The position numbers were made by a program, and so were the translations under genes. A stretch of 64,000 nt of DNA, from positions 5,335,501 through 5,399,500 of the forward strand of contig NZ_CP055263.1 in NCBI RefSeq assembly GCF_014217835.1, in the 5' to 3' direction. Positions 1 to 8,677 of the stretch are shown in pieces; positions within the stretch are counted from its first letter, which is position 1, and every line of letters starts with the position of its first letter. Under the pieces are notes generated by a model that saw only the letters and a program-made list of their open reading frames with translations, did not search any database and was not told where the DNA came from. This DNA is from Metabacillus sp. KUDC1714 (GTDB lineage Bacteria; Bacillota; Bacilli; Bacillales; Bacillaceae).

Positions 1-232
1 TGGCTAGATGTGTAAATCTCGCCATTCTTCTAACTTCTTTAAAATCGATAAATTCTTCTGGTGAGAAGTTTTTAACCTCACCAGCAACTTTCACATTAAA
101 TTGGTCTGAATCAACTCTCGTTAAAGGCGCTATTCCTGAGACACCATTTTTAATATTTTCCCATGTTGTAAACGCATCATTTCCTAATGGAGTAACTGCT
201 CCAATACCTGTAATGACAACTCGCTTTTTCAT
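1..232 (-). CDS. fabF: beta-ketoacyl-ACP synthase II, 5' part only
   Basis: This is the N-terminal 77 codons of FabF, the condensing enzyme that elongates acyl-ACP with malonyl-ACP in fatty acid synthesis. The gene runs off the left edge. The visible start reads MKKRVVITGIGAVTPLGND, the typical opening of the thiolase fold in FabF. The ATG at 232-230 is preceded by a good GGGGAG ribosome binding site. The catalytic Cys-His-His residues lie outside the window, so the family call rests on the N-terminus alone. In Bacillus the partner fabH normally lies just upstream, but here the upstream neighbour is an unrelated lipoprotein gene with its own terminator. Confidence 0.9.
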   Translation of the reverse strand, partial: MKKRVVITGIGAVTPLGNDAFTTWENIKNGVSGIAPLTRVDSDQFNVKVAGEVKNFSPEEFIDFKEVRRMARFTHLA

Positions 233-401
233 ATTGCTTCTCCCCTTATGCATCTATCATAATCTTTGATTGTTTGTGAATACTAGCATTGTTTTTATTA
301 AAATAAAAGATGTTGATACCCATACTAACACAGTTTACGTATACTTGATAAATTATGACTAGGTCATAATAACACATATATATTCTATAATAACTTTTAA
401 T

Positions 402-427
402 AAAAAAAAAGCCTCACATACTGTGAG
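402..427 (-). terminator. rho-independent terminator of the DUF6376-like gene
   Basis: The minus strand carries a 6-bp stem (CTCACA / TGTGAG, 413-427) followed by a run of nine U. It begins 5 bases after the stop codon of the lipoprotein gene. Confidence 0.8.
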
Positions 428-431
428 AACT

Positions 432-869
432 TTATAGTTCTAACTTTTCAATAGAGTCTAACAGTGATGTTACATCATTCACTGTATTTATGATTTCAGA
501 ATTCTCTAGTTTTTCAAGAGCTAGTTCTCCATTTTCCATAGCTGTATTTATCTCATCAATTAGTGCTTCATTCTTGGTTACTAAATCTTGATGAATATCT
601 TCTGCAATAGCAGGAGCTTCTATAGTATTAAACTCATTAATATCTTCAACCAGTGTATTCAATTGATTTTCAAGATCTTGCTTAACTTCTGGATCAACTG
701 CAGCATCTTGAATTAGCTGTGGAGCTTCCTCTGCAAAATCACTTAATGAATTTATATAACTCTTAGCTTCATTTACATAATCCAAAGAATTATTAACCTC
801 ATCTAATAAAGAACAGGCGCTCAGCATCATTGTTGCTAGAATAAGAATTACAGAAACTACCTTTTTCAA
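432..869 (-). CDS. DUF6376-like lipoprotein
   Basis: A 145-aa predicted lipoprotein of unknown function. A short hydrophobic signal ends in the lipobox LSAC at about residues 16-19, so Cys19 should be lipidated and the protein anchored outside the membrane. The rest is acidic and mostly helical, with the phrase EAPAIAEDIHQ typical of the Bacillus DUF6376 proteins I recall. The start is TTG at 869-867, set by GAGAGGAG. It has its own terminator and is probably monocistronic. The inverted repeat at 890-920 lies just upstream and may be an operator or the end of the preceding operon. Confidence 0.75.
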   Translation of the reverse strand: MKKVVSVILILATMMLSACSLLDEVNNSLDYVNEAKSYINSLSDFAEEAPQLIQDAAVDPEVKQDLENQLNTLVEDINEFNTIEAPAIAEDIHQDLVTKNEALIDEINTAMENGELALEKLENSEIINTVNDVTSLLDSIEKLEL

Positions 870-889
870 TGTTTTCTCCTCTCAACTTT

Positions 890-920
890 CGTATGAATTT
901 TGTTGCTCTTTATTCATACG
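890..920. repeat. 9-bp inverted repeat between operon end and lipoprotein gene
   Basis: CGTATGAAT (890-898) and ATTCATACG (912-920) form a perfect inverted repeat with a 13-base loop. There is no U run on either strand, so it is an operator candidate or a processed 3' end, not a classic terminator. Confidence 0.4.
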
Positions 921-985
921 ATTAACTTTGTAAAAAGTTTCACCTTTTTTATTACTTGTTGTAATTAGCCAATTCCTTACTATAT

Positions 986-1132
986 TTATAATGTTAATGA
1001 AGGAGCACTAAAAAAGATTAACATTCCACCAATAATACCAAGTAACACCCCAATTGATGTGTAAGAAGCGAGGTAAATACCTATCGGGAAAATAAGTGCT
1101 CCCAGAATAAACAACCCTTTAGCCGACTTCAA
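986..1132 (-). CDS. 48-aa small membrane protein
   Basis: A short ORF missed by length cut-offs. It has a TTG start at 1132-1130 behind a strong GAGGTGA site and ends with TAA at 986. It begins 24 bases after the stop of the M48 protease gene, so it is probably the last cistron of that operon. The product is almost entirely hydrophobic, with two predicted membrane segments (about residues 6-20 and 23-44) and a glycine-rich turn (GVLLGIIGG). I do not recognise a family. A role as accessory peptide of the neighbouring membrane protease is only a guess from position. Confidence 0.6.
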   Translation of the reverse strand: MKSAKGLFILGALIFPIGIYLASYTSIGVLLGIIGGMLIFFSAPSLTL

Positions 1133-1156
1133 TTTCTTCACCTCAGTGTTAAATTA

Positions 1157-2878
1157 TTATTTCGAAATAGATTCTTTCAGTCGTTCAGTAGCCCATCGCT
1201 TTAGAATACCTTTCCCCCAACCATTCTGATTTGTTGCCAACGAGCTAACTCGCCAATACATAGGTGGATGAGGCATGAATTGAAATTCTATCATTCTCCA
1301 AATCCAAGTTGCTCTTTCTAAGGAGGATTTATCTTTTTTTGTTTTATCTTCAGACATACTATATGTTAACGATTTATGGATTTCTTCATCCTGTGCTTTT
1401 GTGAGAATTCGGAAACTGTCAGCCATTTGATTACGTCCACCCTTTAGTAATGAAGCACCTAAATGATCCGCCCTCACTTCCATCCACTGTGAAACAAATG
1501 ATTGATAAATTGGGAAAATGAACATAATGGACCAAATGAGAAGAAACAAAGGGATCCTATAAGCATCTATATCATGGATATTTTCTTGAATGAAAAGAAT
1601 GACAAAGAGAATTAAAATGATATAAACTGCGCGCCAGATCTGGCCCCACATAATATCTCTTTTCTTAATATGGATCGCCTCATGAGCAAGAATCCCCTCA
1701 ATAACCTCAATCGGCAGCTTTAAAGTAGCTGTTGTCAATGTAATCATACCTTTTCCAATATTCATTCCAGTTGCAAGTCCGTTATATTCTGAAGACTCTG
1801 TTTCATAAATCCGGGTTTGTGGAATACCTGCTTTTTCAAAAATATGTTGGGCTATATTTATTAGTTCTTGATTCGTTGTTTCTTTCGCATCCATTGCAAC
1901 CTTTAACACCAGATCAGAAATATATAGATTGAATCCCCAATAAATTATTGCAATCGTTACCATTAACCAATTAGGAATATTTAAAAAATATAATAATAGG
2001 AGCAGTCCTGTATAAGCAGATACACCCTTTACAGTTGCTGCAAAATAAAACTTTCCAAGTAATCGTTTCATATTCCTTTTATGATAAAAGGGTAACACCA
2101 TAATCTGCTCATCTACGCTGTCTTTTAACCCTCCTGCTCCAAACACACGCTTCCATTTATCCACATCTTTCAACGTCATATAGACTGTCTCACCTGGTAA
2201 AGATAGTTTTAATACACTTTGCGAGCTTGTCGTAAAGTCAGTGTTTGACATGAAAAGTGTTAGTAATGGATGAAGTTTTAACATATCGACTGCTGACTCA
2301 ATCTGAACCAATTTACAATCATGGATTGAAAACTTTCGTAAGTCATACTTTGAAACAATATAAACCATTTCTGTATCTTTGCAATAATAAATTCTTACAT
2401 TTTTATAGACAAGAATTCTTTTTAATAATTCGGTTATGGCTGTTAGTAATCCAAAAGAAATGATATATTTTAATGGGCTCGCTTCAGGACCAAATATGAG
2501 AAAAAGAATGGCAAAGATAAAAATGATTAATGTCATACTTATATCTAAGAAGATCCGTTTTATCTCTCTATGCAACTCGATTTCTTCCACACTATGAACT
2601 TGTAATTCTTCCTGAATTTTTTCATATCTGACATGTCCTGATGTAAGAGTTACCATTGAAAAATAACTACTTGATATAAAGGCAATATAAATAAAACCGT
2701 TAATAAAAGAATGTTCATAGAATACATATCCGATTGCAAGGATACCTGATGTTATTTCAACAATATACCCGAATTTCTTGTTGCGCTTTCCTGAAATAAT
2801 ACCAGCTGATTGAATCATACATCCCATAAAAATTGATAATAAAATCCAGCTTAAGCTAGGAAACACTTTCTCACCCAC
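1157..2878 (-). CDS. M48-family membrane zinc metalloprotease
   Basis: A 573-aa integral membrane protease of the HtpX/Ste24 (M48) type. The zinc site HEAIH is at residues 399-403, with the third ligand Glu in MEVRADHLGA further on. Hydrophobic segments lie near residues 10-30, 40-78, 112-150, 280-320 and 415-465. The protein is much longer than HtpX (about 290 aa); the extra N-terminal 250 residues hold membrane segments plus a soluble part I cannot name. The start is GTG at 2878, 9 bases after the lipoprotein stop, so translation is probably coupled. It belongs to a two-component-system operon, which suggests a role in envelope quality control; that is inference. Confidence 0.85.
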   Translation of the reverse strand: MGEKVFPSLSWILLSIFMGCMIQSAGIISGKRNKKFGYIVEITSGILAIGYVFYEHSFINGFIYIAFISSSYFSMVTLTSGHVRYEKIQEELQVHSVEEIELHREIKRIFLDISMTLIIFIFAILFLIFGPEASPLKYIISFGLLTAITELLKRILVYKNVRIYYCKDTEMVYIVSKYDLRKFSIHDCKLVQIESAVDMLKLHPLLTLFMSNTDFTTSSQSVLKLSLPGETVYMTLKDVDKWKRVFGAGGLKDSVDEQIMVLPFYHKRNMKRLLGKFYFAATVKGVSAYTGLLLLLYFLNIPNWLMVTIAIIYWGFNLYISDLVLKVAMDAKETTNQELINIAQHIFEKAGIPQTRIYETESSEYNGLATGMNIGKGMITLTTATLKLPIEVIEGILAHEAIHIKKRDIMWGQIWRAVYIILILFVILFIQENIHDIDAYRIPLFLLIWSIMFIFPIYQSFVSQWMEVRADHLGASLLKGGRNQMADSFRILTKAQDEEIHKSLTYSMSEDKTKKDKSSLERATWIWRMIEFQFMPHPPMYWRVSSLATNQNGWGKGILKRWATERLKESISK

Positions 2879-2887
2879 TTCTTAACT

Positions 2888-3979
2888 TTATGAAATGTCC
2901 TTTTCTGACTTATACTGCATGCTTTCTGCCATCTCAATAACCTCTTCGATCTTGAGGGATGGATCCTCGATCATAATAGAATATCGTAAGCCATCTTCAT
3001 CCCAGCTAAGTATTCTGAGATCTTCAATTTCCATATAATCAGCAATGTGACCGCGTACCTTCCATTTACTTTCTTCGATCTCCATGTCTTTACCCACCGG
3101 AGTTGGAAAAATTGATAAGCTCAATGATGATACTTTATCTTTCGTATAGAGAATAGCTACCTCTGTTCGATTTAGTTCACCTTCTAATACATTCCACTCA
3201 ATATGGTGAATTTCTTGATTGTCATCACTTAAAAGTAAAAATGGTTGTCCTAAAGCTTGTTCAGCTTCTTCAATTGTACCTGAGTTCGTTGGAAACTCTG
3301 TTTCAATTGGAGATACCTCTACATCTTCTGGTAAGTTCACTTCAAACGTTTTATCGGTAAATTGCGGTGTAAAATCGACTTCTGAATATTCGATTTCAGT
3401 CCGAATATCACCTGAGTTGGATATAACCTTCACTATAAACCATGTTTTTTTATCAACCCAAACCTCCATCTCGCCAAATAAAGAATCCTTTGAATTAGGG
3501 GTAATCTTAAGATGGTATGTATCCAAACCAAGCACTTTTTCCTCACCCACAACCTCATGCTTATGGGTATCTTTTATATGCTCTAGGAAACTAGTTAATT
3601 GCTCCTTCTGTGTCATTGATGTTGGTAGATCATCTGCTGTGATATCTGCTGATAATGCTTTTTTACTCTCTTCATCATATGTAATAAACGTCTTCCCATC
3701 ATTATAAGCAAATGCCTTCTGATCATTCCTCTTATGATCAGTTGTTACCGTTTTCCGTTCGCCATTCTTTCCTACATATTCTTCCATAGTGGAATATTCT
3801 GTTTCTTTTTCATCTGTAAAAATCTTTAAAGTCGCTTTACCATAATAGTCATCAATTTTTTTCCCTGCTTCAAGTACATTTGAAACAATTTCTTCTGAAG
3901 ATGCTGCTGCTTCATTTGTGCAACCTGATAATAACCCAATCGTAAGTGTCGTACCAATTAAGAAGTTAATGATTCTCAT
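2888..3979 (-). CDS. LolA-like outer-surface lipoprotein (YdcC type)
   Basis: A 363-aa lipoprotein with a signal ending in LLSGC at about residue 20. Residues 30-225 resemble the LolA/LppX fold of Bacillus YdcC-type proteins: beta-strand rich, with the typical phrase LGLDTYHLKITP followed by EVWVDKKTWFIVK. The C-terminal 130 residues are an additional domain I do not recognise. The protein should sit on the outer face of the membrane. It is sandwiched in an operon between a sensor kinase (stop at 3984) and an M48 protease (start at 2878). A role as ligand-binding sensor partner for the kinase is possible but unproven. Confidence 0.75.
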   Translation of the reverse strand: MRIINFLIGTTLTIGLLSGCTNEAAASSEEIVSNVLEAGKKIDDYYGKATLKIFTDEKETEYSTMEEYVGKNGERKTVTTDHKRNDQKAFAYNDGKTFITYDEESKKALSADITADDLPTSMTQKEQLTSFLEHIKDTHKHEVVGEEKVLGLDTYHLKITPNSKDSLFGEMEVWVDKKTWFIVKVISNSGDIRTEIEYSEVDFTPQFTDKTFEVNLPEDVEVSPIETEFPTNSGTIEEAEQALGQPFLLLSDDNQEIHHIEWNVLEGELNRTEVAILYTKDKVSSLSLSIFPTPVGKDMEIEESKWKVRGHIADYMEIEDLRILSWDEDGLRYSIMIEDPSLKIEEVIEMAESMQYKSEKDIS

Positions 3980-3983
3980 AATT

Positions 3984-5450
3984 TTAAGCTTTCCTTTCTT
4001 TTATCCAGCAGGCTACTAGTGTCCCGTAACCTTCTTTTGAAAATAAGTTTATTTTACCTTCGTGTTTTTCGATAAGCATTTTCGATATACTTAATCCTAA
4101 ACCAGAGCTACCACCTAGACCTCGGGCACCCTCTACTTGCAAAAATGGCTGAAATACTTGTTTTTGTAAGTTTCCAGGTATTTCATTGCCTTGATTTTGT
4201 ATAAGAATGATCGTACCGCCTTGGCGCCACTCATTTAGCTCATTGATAAATGGGGAAAAGACCCAATTGGGAAGTGGTGCACGATAAGATATTGCAGCTA
4301 ACCAAATCAAATGATCTGATTCTGTATGCCTAATCGCATTTCCCATTAAATTATCAACAATGCGCATCATTTGCTTCACATTTACATCATATTGACCGTT
4401 GGTATTTTGCTCGATGTGTAAGTGAATATGTTTCTTAGCGCATGGTTCTTCATATCCAGATAGGAGCATGTCAAAAAATTCTTGGCCATCCACCTCAACT
4501 AAATCGATTTTTTCTGGTGCTGACTGGAGAGCAGTATAAATTGTTAAATCGTCCAGCATTTGTTTCATATAATGTAATTTTTCAAATAAAATCGTTTTAT
4601 ATTCATACTGTTCTTTTTCCGTTAATCGCGTTTCATCTTGCAATGCTTCAGTATAAGCTTGAATAACTGTTAAAGGCGTTTTTAAATCATGGGATAAAGC
4701 TGCAACGATAAATTCTTTTTCTTTTTGTTGAATCGCAAGTTCTTCTCGAGTTTGTTCAATTTGTCTGCGCATCCTATGAAAATGAGAAAATAGCTCTCCT
4801 ATTTCATCATTTGTTTTTTTGTTAGGATTGGTAACTGTTTGCCCATTAGCAAAAGCCGTCATTTCCTTTTGCAGGATTGTTAATGGTTTATTTAATTTTC
4901 GATTTAATAGAAAAACTACTAGTGTATATAAAATAATGAAAAAGCAGCTCATTAAAACTAAGAGAGTTATAGAACGATCATTTACTCCATTAACCCATTC
5001 TTTCCTGGCAATTGTTACTTCGTATAAACCAATGATTTTCCCATCTTGAAAAACTGCTTTTTTCAATGAATACGATCGATGCTTCTTTTGGATTTCATTT
5101 AAACTTTTATAAAGAGTTTCAACATTACTTCTCTGATAAAGACGATTTATTGAAGGATCCTCTATTGATGAGTAAAGAATAATTCCGTCTGGTCGATATA
5201 GTGTAATTTTGACGTTTTCATTTGCAAACTTACCTATTTTATCGTAGTTTTCATTTGGCTGAATTTTATATAAAAGCCCATCTTCTAATATTGGTTGCAT
5301 TTCAATAAGTCGATTTGAAACATTTATATATTCGAGTAAATCATGTTTTTCATCATAGCTAGAAATACTAACGTATAGAAAATAAAGAGCAATTACAGGA
5401 AGAAGCATAACAAGTAAAAAGCTAATTATTAGCCAATATTTAATTTTCAT
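3984..5450 (-). CDS. sensor histidine kinase
   Basis: A 488-aa membrane histidine kinase of the OmpR/EnvZ group. It has a transmembrane segment at residues 5-27, an extracytoplasmic sensor of about 130 residues, a second membrane segment near 162-183 and a HAMP linker. The HisKA box ALSHDLKTPLTVI puts the phospho-accepting His near residue 255. The ATPase domain shows the N box (NLMGNAIRH) and G2 box (GLGLSISKM). The ATG at 5450 overlaps the stop of the response regulator gene, so the two are translationally coupled. The signal is unknown. Downstream lipoprotein and protease genes suggest an envelope signal, which is inference. Confidence 0.92.
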   Translation of the reverse strand: MKIKYWLIISFLLVMLLPVIALYFLYVSISSYDEKHDLLEYINVSNRLIEMQPILEDGLLYKIQPNENYDKIGKFANENVKITLYRPDGIILYSSIEDPSINRLYQRSNVETLYKSLNEIQKKHRSYSLKKAVFQDGKIIGLYEVTIARKEWVNGVNDRSITLLVLMSCFFIILYTLVVFLLNRKLNKPLTILQKEMTAFANGQTVTNPNKKTNDEIGELFSHFHRMRRQIEQTREELAIQQKEKEFIVAALSHDLKTPLTVIQAYTEALQDETRLTEKEQYEYKTILFEKLHYMKQMLDDLTIYTALQSAPEKIDLVEVDGQEFFDMLLSGYEEPCAKKHIHLHIEQNTNGQYDVNVKQMMRIVDNLMGNAIRHTESDHLIWLAAISYRAPLPNWVFSPFINELNEWRQGGTIILIQNQGNEIPGNLQKQVFQPFLQVEGARGLGGSSGLGLSISKMLIEKHEGKINLFSKEGYGTLVACWIKERKA

Positions 5451-6157
5451 ATTAGTACTTCACCTATAAATCGATAGCCAACTCCCCATACTGTTTGAAT
5501 AAACTTTGCAGAGCGAGATCCATCATTTAATTTTGATCTTACACTTTTTATGTGCACTGTCACAGTATTGTTCCCATCAACATCTTCTTGTTGCCAAATA
5601 TGCTCGTAAAGCTCTGATTTTGAAAAGGTTTGAAAAGGATTTTTCGCTAGCAATAATAGCAAATCCAATTCCTTTGATGTGAGCAAAAGAGGTTCATCAT
5701 TTAAGTAACAAATTTGTTTTGAAAAATCAATTCTAAGACCATGTTCATATTTCGTACTTTTTTCTTCCTCCGGTCTATTTAAATACCGGTGATATCTTCT
5801 CAAATGAGAGCTAATTCTTGCACTAAGCTCCTCCAGACTAAACGGTTTTGTTAAATAATCATCCGCACCTAACTCTAGTCCGCGAATTTTGCTTTCATCT
5901 TCATGTCTTGCACTTACAATTAATAAAGGTATATCACTTTCAAGGCGAATTGTTTTGCAAAGCGTAAAGCCATCCATTTCTGGCAACATTAGATCTACCA
6001 AAATAAGATCATAACTATCCTGTTTAAAATCCTCCCATCCTTCCTTACCAGTAGAAGCCCAAGTAATGTGATACCCTACTTTTCTTAAATGATCACAAAC
6101 AATTCTGGCAATTTCTTTATCATCCTCGACTAATAATATCGAACCAAGATTTTTCAT
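5447..6157 (-). CDS. OmpR-family response regulator
   Basis: A 236-aa response regulator. The receiver domain occupies residues 5-120 with the acidic pair EDD at 11-13, phospho-acceptor Asp55 (LILVDLMLPEMDG) and the conserved Lys in DDYLTKPF. The C-terminal winged-helix DNA-binding domain (about 135-232) contains the family phrases LTSKELDLLLLLAKNP and TVHIKSVRSKL. It is the first gene of a five-cistron minus-strand unit (regulator, kinase, lipoprotein, M48 protease, 48-aa peptide) and most likely autoregulates it. The start ATG at 6157 follows AGAGGGAT. Target sites are not evident. Confidence 0.92.
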   Translation of the reverse strand: MKNLGSILLVEDDKEIARIVCDHLRKVGYHITWASTGKEGWEDFKQDSYDLILVDLMLPEMDGFTLCKTIRLESDIPLLIVSARHEDESKIRGLELGADDYLTKPFSLEELSARISSHLRRYHRYLNRPEEEKSTKYEHGLRIDFSKQICYLNDEPLLLTSKELDLLLLLAKNPFQTFSKSELYEHIWQQEDVDGNNTVTVHIKSVRSKLNDGSRSAKFIQTVWGVGYRFIGEVLI

Positions 6158-6488
6158 AAATGTATCCCTCTTTCAAATCCCATTATATACAAAATAAAAT
6201 GCCTACTTTAGATTCTTTATAATTACTTAATAATTATCATGAAAGGAATGATAAGAGTAAAGGATAAATATAACAATCGAGTGGTTCTGGTTCATTGGGT
6301 GGTGACTTTTGAGGTAAAAAAACAATTGTTAATCTTTATTGAAGAATAGGTTTTTATATTTTTCATTCAATCAAAAAACAACCAATGCCCTTCATATATA
6401 TGAACAAGCAATGGCGTACCGCTAGCATAATATAAAGTATGATGCTTGCAATGAATATACAAAGAAGGTGAGTTTCGTGTTATTAAAA
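6158..6488. other. intergenic region between the divergent regulator operon and the MITE
   Basis: AT-rich stretch that must contain the promoter of the response-regulator operon on the minus strand. I see no convincing -35/-10 pair, RNA motif or small ORF. A short palindrome TTCATATATATGAA lies near 6393-6406. Confidence 0.4.
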
Positions 6489-6705
6489 GGCTCTTTTCTA
6501 AAAGATTGTTGTTTTTGAACAAAACTGATTAGGTTGATTGGAACGGATATGCGAGACTCCTGTGGGAGTAGCGGGACAGATGAGACCCCGCAGGCGCTTC
6601 GCGCTGAGGAGGCTCAACGCCCGCCCCACGGAAAGCGAGCATCCTCTCGCTGCAATCAACCAACCCAAAACTATTTTAAAAGCAACAAAGTTTGCGAAAA
6701 CAGCC
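6489..6705 (+). mobile_element. MITE copy 1 (217 bp, imperfect terminal inverted repeats, 8-bp target duplication)
   Basis: The element starts GGCTCTTTTCTAAA and ends TTTGCGAAAACAGCC, so its ends are imperfect inverted repeats (GGCT.TTTTC..AAA). It is flanked on both sides by the identical 8-mer TATTAAAA (6481-6488 and 6706-6713), a target-site duplication. The interior is conspicuously GC-rich for this genome and has no transposase. A nearly identical copy in inverse orientation lies at 40355-40571. The GGCTCTTTT end and 8-bp duplication are what I recall for the ISL3 family, so mobilisation by an ISL3-type transposase is the likely origin. The apparent 60-aa ORF inside it is not a gene. Confidence 0.9.
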
Positions 6706-6772
6706 TATTAAAATAACAATTTCTTGGAAGATTAAAATGCAAGAACTTTCATGATGTAAAGGGGTGGTATTC

Positions 6773-8101
6773 ATGGTACCTTGTCAAGGTACAAATGAAC
6801 ATACGAAAGACTTTGAGTTTTCAATTAAGATTCCGGATGGATACGCACTGAGTGAATATGAGTTAAATGCTGATGTGACATTAAATACAGATCAGTTAAT
6901 ATGTGTAGCCAAACCTTGTGAATTACAGGAACAGGATGAATCATATCCAGTCTATGGTGTTCGATTGCAAGGAAAACTTTCGATGTTAGCTAGTTTTTCT
7001 CCTGTTCACAATCAGTATGGGCAAGGAACTGCTGCTATTTCAAAATTTCATACCATACCAATTAATCAAATTATTTATTACACATCAACCCAAACAATCT
7101 ACTATGATTTCAACCAGATTACTGTTGAAAGTATGACAGTAACCGAATCACTAAATGAGAATACACTCATCATTAACGGTGTCCTCTCACTTATGCAGGA
7201 ACATTCGGATCTTGATGTTTATGCATTTACAGCAAATCAAAATGACAACACATTATCAGTCATCGATACATCTAGAATGATACTCCTACAGCCAATATCC
7301 CTTTCTTATCCCCCAGATAAAATAGCAATTACTCCAGATAAAGCATACACTTTTGTATTACATTCAAATGACAATGCTGTCACAATGATTAGTAATGATA
7401 CACTCTCCGTTATCACTGTTTTCTCTATAGACAGAGCAAATGATATTGGCTTCTCCCCTAACAGCCAAACTGTTTATATCCTTAGCGGTGTGTCGGGTAC
7501 AATTACTGTTATTGACATGGAGACTCAAGTGATTTTAAATACAATATCACTCACTGGATCAGGTTTTTCGAGTATTGCCATTGATCCAAACGGACAATTC
7601 GCTTATATCGTAAATTCTTTAGCATGGAGTATACTAATTGTTGATTTAAATTTAGCGGAAATTGTAGTGGTTCAACCATCCACTTCCGATTATCCTTATT
7701 TAATTGAAATAGATCCGTTTGGTAGTTTTGCTTATATTTTAGGAGAAGTTCCTTTAGGTGGCTCCACGATCAAGATTTTTGATTTGTCATCAATCACCTT
7801 TATTGATGCGGCATTATTTAGTAATCATCTCGATTCGTTCCTTTCTTTTTCACCTAATCAATCTATTGCTATTTTAGGAGCTCAAAAAAGCGATGAAATC
7901 TATATTATTGATACAAGCCAGCATGAGGTAATAGGAAGCTTTTCTATTGATAATCCAGGAAGTGCAGCATTTACACCTGACGGAGATTTTATCTACATTT
8001 CACAGCAAGAACAAAATACAGTCACTGTCCTAAGTGCTGTAGATTTTACATTAATTGCAGTGATACCAGTTGGTGCATCACCTATAAGCATTACCATATG
8101 A
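6773..8101 (+). CDS. YVTN-type beta-propeller protein with unassigned N-terminal domain
   Basis: A 442-aa protein. Residues from about 155 to the end form six or seven YncE/YVTN beta-propeller blades, seen as recurring units such as VIDMETQVILNTISL, IIDTSQHEVIGSFSI and VLSAVDFTLIAVIPVG, each followed by a phrase like AFTPDGDFIYI. The first 145 residues are beta-rich with two conserved-looking Cys (VAKPCE and MVPCQ) and no signal peptide; I cannot assign this part. I chose ATG 6773 over the upstream GTG because AAAGGGGTG is well spaced to it. It stands alone, between a MITE and a gene-poor stretch. A surface or spore-coat role is possible; a secretion route is not visible. Confidence 0.75.
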   Translation: MVPCQGTNEHTKDFEFSIKIPDGYALSEYELNADVTLNTDQLICVAKPCELQEQDESYPVYGVRLQGKLSMLASFSPVHNQYGQGTAAISKFHTIPINQIIYYTSTQTIYYDFNQITVESMTVTESLNENTLIINGVLSLMQEHSDLDVYAFTANQNDNTLSVIDTSRMILLQPISLSYPPDKIAITPDKAYTFVLHSNDNAVTMISNDTLSVITVFSIDRANDIGFSPNSQTVYILSGVSGTITVIDMETQVILNTISLTGSGFSSIAIDPNGQFAYIVNSLAWSILIVDLNLAEIVVVQPSTSDYPYLIEIDPFGSFAYILGEVPLGGSTIKIFDLSSITFIDAALFSNHLDSFLSFSPNQSIAILGAQKSDEIYIIDTSQHEVIGSFSIDNPGSAAFTPDGDFIYISQQEQNTVTVLSAVDFTLIAVIPVGASPISITI

Positions 8102-8241
8102 ATTTCCTCCTACTGTGCAATTAAGTGAGGAGATTTCTGGCTTAATCGTCTTAAAAGAAATTTTTATATTAATTGGTAACATAGTTCGATAAAAATCTAG
8201 AAACCTAACTTTAAAAACGACAAACGTTTGAAAAAATAAAA

Positions 8242-8271
8242 TAAAAAAGCACATCACGTAAAGTGAAGTAC
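8242..8271 (-). terminator. rho-independent terminator of the 38-aa ORF
   Basis: On the minus strand GTACTTCAC and GTGATGTGC (8249-8271) form a 9-bp stem with one G-U pair and one mismatch, followed by UUUUUU. It lies 31 bases after the stop of the small ORF at 8303-8419 and has no other minus-strand gene to serve. Confidence 0.75.
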
Positions 8272-8302
8272 TCTGTTTAGGATTGCAATATGTATAATTG
8301 TT

Positions 8303-8419
8303 TTACTCTTTTATTACTAACCATTTCAAAAAGTCCTGTTCAGATTTGGTTAAGAATCTCCCCAAGTCTTCTGAAAAATGAATATATAATTCAATATACC
8401 GTTTAGCCTTATCGTCCAT
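8303..8419 (-). CDS. 38-aa small protein of unknown function
   Basis: A small ORF from ATG 8419 to TAA 8303 with a GGGGGT ribosome binding site 4-5 bases upstream. The peptide is charged and helical (MDDKAKRYIELYIHFSEDL at its start, then a segment ending KWLVIKE), with no membrane segment. A strong terminator follows on the same strand and no larger gene occupies the region, which supports a real cistron. I do not recognise a family. It could be a regulatory or adaptor peptide, but nothing in the sequence shows this. Confidence 0.55.
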   Translation of the reverse strand: MDDKAKRYIELYIHFSEDLGRFLTKSEQDFLKWLVIKE

Positions 8420-8677
8420 TATGTACCCCCAATGATTTTGTAAGCATTTTAATTTTACCATGTTTTTAGAAATGTGGAATCATAAAATTTAAAATATTTG
8501 AACAGGGATACTTATATTAGTTTTTATTTTTCTCCAGCATAAATGAACAACTAAATTTAACATGGCCTTTTCCTTATATACAAGCTTGAAAAATATTGTC
8601 ACTTTAACCACATATATAAGTCAAAATATAGGTAACCTAAATACAGTATAGACTTTCTAAAAGGTGGTGACTTTATT

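Noticed and set aside
6534..6716. 60-aa ORF reading MIGTDMRDSCGSSGTDE...
   Set aside because: It lies wholly inside a MITE. The same reading appears in the other copy only because the DNA is repeated; there is no ribosome binding site.
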